From contig NZ_PEEU01000001.1 of assembly GCF_002754195.1 (NCBI RefSeq), positions 5,580,001 through 5,644,000 on the forward strand: 64,000 nt of DNA, read 5' to 3'. The notes below the pieces were generated by a model. It was not told the DNA's origin, made no database searches, and saw nothing but the letters and a program-made list of their open reading frames with translations. This document shows, one piece after another, positions 35,752-42,905 of this stretch. The translations under genes and the position numbers were made by a program. Positions within the stretch are counted from its first letter, which is position 1, and each line of letters begins with the position of its first letter. The DNA is from Flavobacterium sp. 9. GTDB taxonomy: Bacteria; Bacteroidota; Bacteroidia; Flavobacteriales; Flavobacteriaceae.

Positions 35752-36018
35752 AATCTCGCAAAGACGCTAAGTCGCAAAGTTTTTGTCATTTCGACGGAGG
35801 AGAAATCTTCGTGAGAAGCTCTGCAAAGATTGTCGATTTTGATTGCGAAGGATGGATTGAAATCCATCCCTACAATATAATTTGTTCCTCTGGAACGCTA
35901 TGATGAAAAAATCTCCTGCAAAGGCAAAGTCCTGAGGTTTATTAGGGAGTAAAGGTTTTGTCAGAAATGACAATATTGTGTTTACAAAAACTTTGCGACT
36001 TAGCGTCTTTGCGAGATT
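35752..36018. mobile_element. Nested palindromic element with perfect 33-bp terminal inverted repeats
   Basis: The arms 35752-35784 and 35986-36018 are perfect inverse copies (33 bp, beginning AATCTCGCAAAGACGC). Inside are a copy of the TTGTCATTTCGACGGAGG repeat (35783-35808), a GGATGGATTGAAATCCATCC hairpin (about 35850-35870), a TTGTTCCTCTGGAACGC palindrome related to the 231-454 element, and a TTGTCAGAAATGACAA hairpin. No ORF or transposase is present. The structure looks like several repeat families inserted within one another. Confidence 0.7.
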
Positions 36019-36034
36019 ATTTTTGTTTTCTAAA

Positions 36035-36068
36035 AGCTTAACTTAATGACATTGCTTGTAGAAGCTAC
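36035..36068 (-). repeat. Dispersed short repeat, copy 3 (inverted)
   Basis: Read on the minus strand it contains CAATGTCATTAAGTTAAG exactly, preceded by GTAGCTTCTACAAG. It is the same family as 154-186 and 1078-1117, and directly follows the 35752-36018 element. Confidence 0.65.
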
Positions 36069-36082
36069 AATAATGTACTCAA

Positions 36083-38446
36083 TTACAATCGACCTATTCG
36101 ATCATAAATTTTAGGATCGTGTTTTTTGATTTTAATCTTCACATATTTTGATGCCGGCATATTACTATCCTTCACAACATTATTAACCGAAACCAAAACA
36201 TTAGTTTCGGGAAAATAAGTAACCGTATTTTTCTCCGGTATTTGGTACGAAACAATTATAAACAAAGGCGCAATTCGTTCGATATTGTCATCATAATTGA
36301 ATAAATCGACTTTGTCACCGGCTTTAAATCCTGCCAGATCAATATCTTTTTGATTCATGAATATTACTCTGCGTTCGTTTTTTATACCGCGATATCGATC
36401 GTCTAAACCATAGATTGTGGTGTTGAATTGATCGTGCGTTCGTGTTGTTGCCATCATGTATTCGTCAGGCGAAAGTTCGTTGTTTGGAATTGTTGTTAAG
36501 GTGAAAGGCGCTCGATCGCCAAATCTTTTCGTAATAAATTGTCCGTGTCGTGCGGCATTTGGCAGATAAAAACCGCCTTTTTCGCGTACACGTTTATTAT
36601 AATTTTCAAAACCCGGAATACATTTTTCGATATCATCTCTTACTGCATCATAACTGTCGTGATAACGTTTCCAGTCAATTACAGATTTACTTCCTAAAGT
36701 TGCCATCGCCATTTTGCATACAATCTGAGTTTCGTTAATAAGGTTATCAGAAACCGGTTTGAGCATTCCTTTTGACGATTGTACGACGCCCATAGAATTC
36801 TCTGTGGTTATAAACTGTGCTTCGCCATTTACAATATCAAGATCACTTCGGGAAAGAGTGGGTAATATAAGCGCTTCTTGTCCGTGAATCAAATGACTGC
36901 GATTGAGTTTAGTAGAAACGTTAACCGTTAAATTAAGCTTTCTTAAAGCGCTCGCAGTATAAGTCGTATCTGGCGTTGCAGACAAAAAATTACCTCCCAT
37001 GCAAAACAGTAATTTCACTTTTTCTTCCTGCATGGCTTTAATAGCTCGAACGACATCATAACCATGACTTCTAGGCGGATTAAAACCATAAAACGCCTGA
37101 AGGCGATCAAGCTGTTCGTCTGTTGGTTTTTCGTCAATCATCATCGTTCTGTTTCCTTGCACATTGCTGTGGCCACGAACGGGACAAACTCCTGCGCCCG
37201 GTTTACCAATACTTCCTTTTAGCAATAAAATATTTAGAATTTCCCTGATCATTTCGACGCCGTTGGGTTGTTGTGTAAGTCCCATTCCCCAACAAACAAT
37301 AATTCGTTTTTTGAAAGCAATAATTTCGGCAGCTTCATAAATTGCTTCTTTCGAAACGCCTGAAAGCGAGACAAGATCATCAAGATTATAATCGTCAAAC
37401 TGTTTTAAAAACTCTTCATATCCAGTAGTTTTCTCTTTGATGAAATCATAATCAAAGACTTTTGCAGGGTTTTTATTTTCGAGTTCAAGTAATATAATTT
37501 CAAGAGCTTTTAGCAAAGCCATATCACCGTTTATTTTTACAGGCAAATAAAGATCGGCAAGTTTAACGCCGCTTCTAATAATACCATTAATTTCCTGCGG
37601 ATTTCGGAATCCCATTAATCCTGCTTCCGGTAACGGATTTATGGCAATAATTTTTGCTCCGTTCTTTTTACCTTTTGATAAAGCGCTCAACATTCGTGGT
37701 GCGTTAGTTCCGGGATTTTGCCCAATGATTAAGATAACATCTGTATCGTAAAAATCGTCTAATGTTACGGTTCCTTTTCCAATGCCAATTGTTGGTCTTA
37801 GAGCAGATCCAGAAGTTTCGTGGCACATATTCGAACAATCGGGCATATTATTAGTACCATATTCTTTCGCAAAAAGCTGATAAAGAAAAGACGTTTCATT
37901 ACTAGTTCTTCCTGAAGTATAAAAAGCAGCTTCATTGGGAGATTCTAAAGCATTAAGATGTTCTGCTATTTTTTTGAAAGCATCGTCCCAACTTATTGGC
38001 TGATAATGTGTAGCATTTTTAGGCAGATACATAGGTTCTGTCAAACGTCCCATTTTACCAATTTGATAATCGTCTAATTTGGCAAGATCGTAAACAGAGT
38101 TTTCTTTAAAGAATTCAGCTGTAACTTTTTTGGTAGTTGCTTCTTCTGCCAACGCTTTAGCACCGTTTTCGCAGTATTCGCCAAGCGGAGATCTCTCGTC
38201 ATCAGGATCAGGCCAGGCACAACTTGGACAGTCAAAACCACCAACCTGATTCATCTTAAATAATGCTTTTGTTCCTCTAACAAGCGTTTTTTCTTCGATA
38301 AGATCACTAAAAGCAGATATTACAGCAGGAACTCCTGCAGCCCAGTTTTCTACTTTTGTCAATTTCAGGTCTAAAAGTCTGTATGGATTTTCAGGATCCG
38401 GTAATTTTTGTGGGTCAGTATTTTTATCGTGTTGATCTTCTTTCAT
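36083..38446 (-). CDS. FdhF/YdeP-family molybdopterin oxidoreductase
   Basis: The 787-residue protein is a single-chain molybdopterin enzyme. It has the YdeP-type N-terminal motif GGFDCPSCAWPDP (Cys73, Cys76) instead of a full four-Cys iron-sulfur motif, the cofactor-binding core (NMCHETSGSALRPTIGIGKG, IIGQNPGTNAPRM, CPVRGHSNVQGNRTM) and a C-terminal molybdopterin dinucleotide-binding domain. No Tat signal is seen, so it is cytoplasmic. It resembles formate dehydrogenase alpha subunits, but YdeP-type proteins are linked to acid or stress tolerance and their reaction is unsettled. FdhD, needed to sulfurate such cofactors, is encoded immediately upstream. Confidence 0.93.
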   Translation of the reverse strand: MKEDQHDKNTDPQKLPDPENPYRLLDLKLTKVENWAAGVPAVISAFSDLIEEKTLVRGTKALFKMNQVGGFDCPSCAWPDPDDERSPLGEYCENGAKALAEEATTKKVTAEFFKENSVYDLAKLDDYQIGKMGRLTEPMYLPKNATHYQPISWDDAFKKIAEHLNALESPNEAAFYTSGRTSNETSFLYQLFAKEYGTNNMPDCSNMCHETSGSALRPTIGIGKGTVTLDDFYDTDVILIIGQNPGTNAPRMLSALSKGKKNGAKIIAINPLPEAGLMGFRNPQEINGIIRSGVKLADLYLPVKINGDMALLKALEIILLELENKNPAKVFDYDFIKEKTTGYEEFLKQFDDYNLDDLVSLSGVSKEAIYEAAEIIAFKKRIIVCWGMGLTQQPNGVEMIREILNILLLKGSIGKPGAGVCPVRGHSNVQGNRTMMIDEKPTDEQLDRLQAFYGFNPPRSHGYDVVRAIKAMQEEKVKLLFCMGGNFLSATPDTTYTASALRKLNLTVNVSTKLNRSHLIHGQEALILPTLSRSDLDIVNGEAQFITTENSMGVVQSSKGMLKPVSDNLINETQIVCKMAMATLGSKSVIDWKRYHDSYDAVRDDIEKCIPGFENYNKRVREKGGFYLPNAARHGQFITKRFGDRAPFTLTTIPNNELSPDEYMMATTRTHDQFNTTIYGLDDRYRGIKNERRVIFMNQKDIDLAGFKAGDKVDLFNYDDNIERIAPLFIIVSYQIPEKNTVTYFPETNVLVSVNNVVKDSNMPASKYVKIKIKKHDPKIYDRIGRL

Positions 38447-38527
38447 AGCTTTTCTATTTAATTAGCTCGGGAACAAAAGTGTTGAATAATGATGATTTTT
38501 TCGGGATGATGATCTTCAATATTTTTT

Positions 38528-39409
38528 TCAGTATTGATGCGAAGTTTCTATTATCACTTCATCGCTGGAATTATAGATATTAAAACGATCTTCTTTCAGA
38601 AATCCCAAAAGTGTGATATTAAATTCTTTTGCCAATTCTACCGCAAGACTTGACGGAGCACCAATTGCCGCGACAATCGATATTCCGGCCATAGCTGCTT
38701 TTTGAATTAACTCAAAACTGGCTCTTCCGCTAAGAAGTAAAATATGTTGGTTTAAAGGCAATAAATCTGAAGCCAAAGCGGCGCCAATTAGCTTATCCAA
38801 AGCATTGTGACGCCCTACATCTTCCTGCAAAAGCATAAGATTTCCTTCAATAGAAAAAAGGCCGGAAGCATGAATTCCTCCTGTTGAAGCAAAGTCGCTT
38901 TGGGCTAATCTTAATTTTTGTGGCAATTGATGTAAAATGTCTGTCGAAAGACTTAATTGAGGTCTGTTTGTGTGATTAAAAGAACTAACGGTTTTTATGG
39001 ATTCAATCGAACCTTTTCCGCAAACGCCACAACTCGAAGAAGTATAAAAATTACGATCTGCCTGCATTAAATGCGGAATAAAATCCTCTTTTAACTCAAT
39101 AAGAATATTATTTTTCTTTTCGAATTTACATCCGGTTTGTAAATGAAAAGCATTTTTTACAACATGATAAGACGATATAATTCCTTCGGTAAATAAAAAA
39201 CCTATGGCAAGTTCCGGATCATTTCCGGGAGTTCGCATAGTTACAGAAACGTTCTTTTGTATCCTTTGATTTTCAGGTCCGTATTCGATCTTGATTTCCA
39301 AAGGCTCTTCTACAGAAAGAATATCCGATACCGTTGAACTGTTGAAACCATTGACCTTTTTAATTAGTACTTCCTTAATGGAAACTAATTCCAAATTATT
39401 CATTTCCAT
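38528..39409 (-). CDS. fdhD: FdhD sulfurtransferase for molybdenum cofactor
   Basis: The 293-residue protein has the FdhD signature SSSCGVCGKGS, with the sulfur-carrying Cys127 and Cys130, the GFLFTEGII motif (about 70-78), and the cofactor-binding GRASFELIQKAAMAGI and FLKEDRFNIY near the C-terminus. FdhD passes sulfur from a cysteine desulfurase to the molybdenum cofactor of formate-dehydrogenase-like enzymes, here most likely the FdhF/YdeP protein encoded 81 bp downstream. The spacing and common strand suggest a transcription unit with the monooxygenase upstream. Confidence 0.95.
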   Translation of the reverse strand: MEMNNLELVSIKEVLIKKVNGFNSSTVSDILSVEEPLEIKIEYGPENQRIQKNVSVTMRTPGNDPELAIGFLFTEGIISSYHVVKNAFHLQTGCKFEKKNNILIELKEDFIPHLMQADRNFYTSSSCGVCGKGSIESIKTVSSFNHTNRPQLSLSTDILHQLPQKLRLAQSDFASTGGIHASGLFSIEGNLMLLQEDVGRHNALDKLIGAALASDLLPLNQHILLLSGRASFELIQKAAMAGISIVAAIGAPSSLAVELAKEFNITLLGFLKEDRFNIYNSSDEVIIETSHQY

Positions 39410-39504
39410 GTAAGTTGATTATAAAAAGCTTAGTAAATTTAAGAAAATAAATCCTTAAATAATAACTCTTACTTCTTATAATTGAATGTTACAGGAAGGA
39501 AATA

Positions 39505-40959
39505 TTAAGCGTCTTTTCGCTTTAAACAACGTCCTCGAGGTTCGTCGCCTTCATGAAGTACAATATCAGAATGTAGAAATTGAGCAGCATCGGCTGAATC
39601 TTTTACTTTGGTGGCGCTTCGTTTCAACATTTCGGCTTCAAATTCGGTTAAGACATTTTTTCTTATTCCGAGTTTTCTCCATTCAGATGAAGGTCTGCAA
39701 CCTTTTGAAATTCCGCGAGCGAGCATAAGTGCATCAAGTAAAGCCTGGTTTGCACCTTGCCCTTTAAACGGACTCATAGGATGTGCAGCATCGCCAATTA
39801 AAGTTATTGAACCAGCTTTTTCCAACAATTCCGGTTGAAGTAATTCGCGGTCATAAACAGGATATCCTGAAATTTGAGCTTCGGCAGTTGCCAATAAAAT
39901 TTGCGGAATCGGATCGTGCCATTGTGTTCTTAAACACGCTTCTTCTTTAAGTGCTTTTGGACCTTTGGCACTTAATGCTTTAGCTTCATCTTCCGGCATC
40001 GGAAAACTAAGTTGCCACATTACAGAATCTGCTTTATAAGGCATAATATAAATTCGTTCATTGCCATTTGCAGTTTGAAAAACCGTAGCAGAATCTAATA
40101 AAGAATTATCAAGATTTTCAAGCGCATTTAATGGACAAATACCCAAAATCACGATACAATCCAGATAACGTAAAGGAGCAGATTCTTCGCCAATTAGCAA
40201 GTTTCTGATCGAACTTCGAATACCATCGGCACCAACAACAAGATCGGTTTTGACGCTTTTTATTTCGCCATCAACTTGAAAGTTTAGTGCAATACTTTCG
40301 TCGTCACATTTGGTATAATCAATTAATTGATGTCCCCATTTTATGGCATCATGTCCGCCAAGTTGTTCCAATAATGCCAAACGCAGCGATTGACGCGCGA
40401 TATGCATATTAGAACGTTTCGTAGAAGTTTTCTCGTCAGACTGAATCCATTTTCGAATTCCCCATTCTCCAATAACCTTACCTTCAGTAGTATGTACCAA
40501 ATGTCTTGTTGAAATTACGCGGTCTTTTAGCGAAAAAATACCTAATCCTTCGATGGCTTTACTCGCTTGTTGCAAAGTAAGTCCGTAACCTTGAGATCTG
40601 GCGTCAAAACTAGTATCGCGTTCATAAATCGTAAAGGGAATTTTTCGGTGTAAACAAGCTACAGCCAGAGCAACTCCGCCAATTCCGCCGCCAATAATAG
40701 CAACGTGCGGGTAGTTTTCTGTATCTGCAACAGGAGGATTTTCAGAAGGAATCAATCCCGATCCGGAACATTTCGGGCAAATGTGTTGGTGTCCTTTTGG
40801 AGGAATTGGAGCGGTTGTTTCGCCATTTGTTTTTTCAAATTGGGCTAACGCATTTTGATAGCGAAGTTTTGCTTTTTTGGTAATTCCACGGCTTTTTTTA
40901 CCGCGTCCCTGACATTCTTCGCAAATGATCCAACTCGTTTCTTTATTTTCTACTTCCAC
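39505..40959 (-). CDS. FAD-dependent monooxygenase with N-terminal DnaJ-like zinc ribbon
   Basis: The 484-residue protein opens with two Cys pairs in DnaJ-like CxxCxGxG form (CEECQGRG near 13-20 and CPKCSGSG near 61-68), predicting a small zinc domain. A PHBH-type flavoprotein follows, with the FAD-binding GGGIGG motif near residue 90, DLVVGADGIRSSIR near 234-247 and LIGDAAHPMSPFKGQGANQAL near 387-407. Such enzymes hydroxylate aromatic or polyketide-like compounds with NAD(P)H and oxygen (TetX-type enzymes belong here). The substrate is unknown, and the zinc ribbon is an unusual addition. A near-ideal promoter lies at 41028-41058. Confidence 0.9.
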   Translation of the reverse strand: MEVENKETSWIICEECQGRGKKSRGITKKAKLRYQNALAQFEKTNGETTAPIPPKGHQHICPKCSGSGLIPSENPPVADTENYPHVAIIGGGIGGVALAVACLHRKIPFTIYERDTSFDARSQGYGLTLQQASKAIEGLGIFSLKDRVISTRHLVHTTEGKVIGEWGIRKWIQSDEKTSTKRSNMHIARQSLRLALLEQLGGHDAIKWGHQLIDYTKCDDESIALNFQVDGEIKSVKTDLVVGADGIRSSIRNLLIGEESAPLRYLDCIVILGICPLNALENLDNSLLDSATVFQTANGNERIYIMPYKADSVMWQLSFPMPEDEAKALSAKGPKALKEEACLRTQWHDPIPQILLATAEAQISGYPVYDRELLQPELLEKAGSITLIGDAAHPMSPFKGQGANQALLDALMLARGISKGCRPSSEWRKLGIRKNVLTEFEAEMLKRSATKVKDSADAAQFLHSDIVLHEGDEPRGRCLKRKDA

Positions 40960-41027
40960 TTTATTTTGCCTGATCCAGACTCTCGTTATTTATATTTCCC
41001 AATATTTTGCTGTTTGTCACGGCTGTG

Positions 41028-41058
41028 CAAATTTAAGGTAAAAGATTGCGAGTACAAA
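41028..41058 (-). promoter_or_regulatory. Promoter of the monooxygenase-fdhD-fdhF unit
   Basis: On the minus strand the sequence is TTTG (41058-41055), a 19-bp spacer and TAAATTTG (41035-41028). This is an exact match to the Bacteroidota housekeeping promoter consensus in both boxes and spacing, 69 bp before the start codon. Confidence 0.72.
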
Positions 41059-41101
41059 AACTACTTTCGAACGTAATTTTCTAAAGCTTCAGTAAATCTT
41101 A

Positions 41102-41109
41102 TATCTTTG
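41102..41109 (+). promoter_or_regulatory. Candidate promoter -7 element of the Crp/Fnr-type regulator gene
   Basis: TATCTTTG matches TAnnTTTG exactly, 46 bp before the start codon. A TTTT at 41077-41080 could serve as an imperfect -33 box with a 21-bp spacer. It is divergent from and 43 bp away from the monooxygenase promoter. Confidence 0.55.
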
Positions 41110-41155
41110 ATAGAGAAAATGAATAGTAGAAAAACCCTGAAAAGATTATAATAAT

Positions 41156-41728
41156 ATGTTTGAATCCCTTTTTAATTATTTAGAACTTTTTCAAAAAAGA
41201 CCTTCGGAAGATAAAAACAGTATTGAACAGATTTTAGAATATCGAACTGTAAAAGAAGGTGAAATTCTGTTTGAGGAAGGAAAAATTGCAAACGAAATTT
41301 TTTTTGTTTGTAAAGGTGTTTTGAAAATAGTAAGTATTAATGATAAAGGGAATGAAATTATCCATTTCTTTTTTAGCGAAAATCAGTTTTGTACGATTTT
41401 AAAAAGCTTTACTGAAAATACATTTTCAACAGATAGAATTCAAGCAGCATTTGATGCAGAAGTAATTGTTTTCAAGAAAAATAAATTAGAGCTTTTGTAT
41501 CAGGAATTGCCTTATTTCAAAAGCATTTTAGACAATATATTTCAACAGTCTTTGCTTAATAAAGTTGAATTGCGTAATTTTTATCTTGGTGAAGATGCAA
41601 CTTCGCGTTATCAAAAATTTATTGTTCGACAAGCTAATATTGCGTCGAGAATTTCACAAACCGATATTGCTTCTTATCTGGGAATTGCAAAACAATCTTT
41701 AAGCCGAATTAAAAAGAATACACTCTAA
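41156..41728 (+). CDS. Crp/Fnr-family transcriptional regulator
   Basis: The 190-residue protein has an N-terminal cyclic-nucleotide-binding-like beta-roll (about 20-115, VKEGEILFEEGKIANEIFFVCKG) and a C-terminal winged helix-turn-helix (about 155-187, ISQTDIASYLGIAKQSLSRIKK). No Cys cluster for an iron-sulfur sensor is seen, so it is not a classical Fnr; the ligand is unknown. It is divergent from the monooxygenase/molybdoenzyme unit and sits directly before the short-chain dehydrogenase gene, so it may control either side. A perfect 16-bp palindrome after its stop codon is a candidate binding site. Confidence 0.9.
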   Translation: MFESLFNYLELFQKRPSEDKNSIEQILEYRTVKEGEILFEEGKIANEIFFVCKGVLKIVSINDKGNEIIHFFFSENQFCTILKSFTENTFSTDRIQAAFDAEVIVFKKNKLELLYQELPYFKSILDNIFQQSLLNKVELRNFYLGEDATSRYQKFIVRQANIASRISQTDIASYLGIAKQSLSRIKKNTL

Positions 41729-41735
41729 TTTGCTT

Positions 41736-41751
41736 TTTAACAATTGTTAAA
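41736..41751. promoter_or_regulatory. 16-bp palindrome, candidate operator
   Basis: TTTAACAATTGTTAAA is a perfect palindrome lying between the Crp/Fnr-type gene and the dehydrogenase gene, just upstream of the latter's -7 element. Its place suits an operator for a dimeric regulator such as the neighbour. It has no T run and is not a terminator. Confidence 0.4.
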
Positions 41752-41772
41752 TCCTTTGTTTATCCCGCTTTC

Positions 41773-41780
41773 TACTTTTG
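41773..41780 (+). promoter_or_regulatory. Candidate -7 element for the short-chain dehydrogenase gene
   Basis: TACTTTTG matches TAnnTTTG exactly, 40 bp before the start codon. A TTTG at 41755-41758 is only 14 bp away, shorter than usual, so activation by a regulator at the adjacent palindrome would make sense. Confidence 0.5.
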
Positions 41781-41820
41781 TCCGACTAAAAAATAGTCAG
41801 GAACATTAAAAAAGTAAAAA

Positions 41821-42543
41821 ATGGAAAATCTAAAAGGCAAAAAGGTAGTAATTATTGGTGGAAGTTCAGGAATTGGCTTAGCTACAGCAAAATCAATTGC
41901 TTCAAAAGGAGGAAATGTAATTATTGTTTCGAGTAATCAAGGACGCATTGATAAAGCTTTACAAGAAATATCCGCTGAAAGTATAGGATATGCGGTTGAT
42001 GTAACAAACGAAATTCAGGTAAAAAATCTTTTCGAAAAAATTGGTTCATTTGATCATTTAATCTTTACTGCGGGAGAAAATCTTATTCTTTCAAATGTTG
42101 AAGATACTACTTTGGAAGATGCCAGAAATTATTTTAATATTCGTTATTGGGGCGCTTTTGCAGCTGTAAAATATGCAGCAAAATTTATAAATCCTAAAGG
42201 TTCTATTGTTTTAACAAGTGGTATTGCAAGTAACAGACCCAATAAAGGTTGGGCTTTGGGCGCGAGTATTTGTGCTGCTATGGAAGGCTTTACAAGAGCA
42301 ATGGCTATGGAATTAGCGCCAATAAGAGTAAATATTGTTTCTCCTGGAGTTGTAAAAACAGAACTTTGGGGCGGTATGTCAGAAAGTGACAGAGAAGCTA
42401 TGTACGCCAATATCGGAAATGCATTGCCGGTTATACGAGTGGGCGAGGCGGAAGATATTGCTAAAACATTCCTGTATTTATTAGAGCAGGAATATGGAAC
42501 CGGGCAAACATTAATTATTGACGGCGGCACTTCGTTAGTTTAA
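41821..42543 (+). CDS. Short-chain dehydrogenase/reductase-family protein, atypical active site
   Basis: The 240-residue Rossmann-fold protein has the cofactor loop GGSSGIGLA (about 13-21), TAGEN near 83-87, the active-site-type Ser133 (LTSGIAS) and the end motif VNIVSPGVVKT. In the place of the catalytic YxxxK stands LGASI (146-150), so both catalytic Tyr and Lys appear to be missing. I recall a branch of SDR proteins with this GWALGAS pattern. Function is therefore uncertain: a divergent oxidoreductase or a binding protein. A terminator follows at 42565-42588, so it is the last gene of a unit with the Crp/Fnr-type regulator. Confidence 0.88.
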   Translation: MENLKGKKVVIIGGSSGIGLATAKSIASKGGNVIIVSSNQGRIDKALQEISAESIGYAVDVTNEIQVKNLFEKIGSFDHLIFTAGENLILSNVEDTTLEDARNYFNIRYWGAFAAVKYAAKFINPKGSIVLTSGIASNRPNKGWALGASICAAMEGFTRAMAMELAPIRVNIVSPGVVKTELWGGMSESDREAMYANIGNALPVIRVGEAEDIAKTFLYLLEQEYGTGQTLIIDGGTSLV

Positions 42544-42564
42544 ACTGCATTGGGAATAAATCTA

Positions 42565-42588
42565 AAACAACCTTCGGGTTGTTTTTTT
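42565..42588 (+). terminator. Intrinsic terminator after the dehydrogenase gene
   Basis: AAACAACC-TTCG-GGTTGTTT is a perfect 8-bp stem with a stable UUCG tetraloop, followed by a T run. Confidence 0.9.
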
Positions 42589-42905
42589 ATAGTATTGAAT
42601 AGATGGATTCTATATGATTTTTATTATTTGGTTTTGAAAAAGAGAATCTACTATAATTGATGTTAATTTTTTTCCATATTCTTATTCTTAATGCTTAAAA
42701 ATGCAGACTTCACATCTATATTAATTCTTGATTTTTTATTTATTGTAAAATATTAATGTATTGATTTTTAGTGTTTTAATATAGCAAAAACGATATATTA
42801 ACCTCGATTTTTAATCTATATTTTTTATTTGCTCTTTTTTAAATCTAGTTTCGTTGTACCCTTTTTTTAGGAACTAACTTACTAATTTTAAAAAACCGAA
42901 AAATT
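42589..42905 (+). other. Upstream region of the glucanase gene (317 bp)
   Basis: This is very A/T-rich sequence with no ORF. It should contain the promoter of the GH87-type gene, but I found no TTTG/TAnnTTTG pair at correct spacing (only TTTG 42828-42831 with TAGTTTCG 42846-42853, spaced too closely). Confidence 0.4.

Noticed and set aside
42144-42530. 128-codon minus-strand frame opposite the short-chain dehydrogenase
   Set aside because: It is a shadow of a clear Rossmann-fold gene, with no family resemblance of its own.
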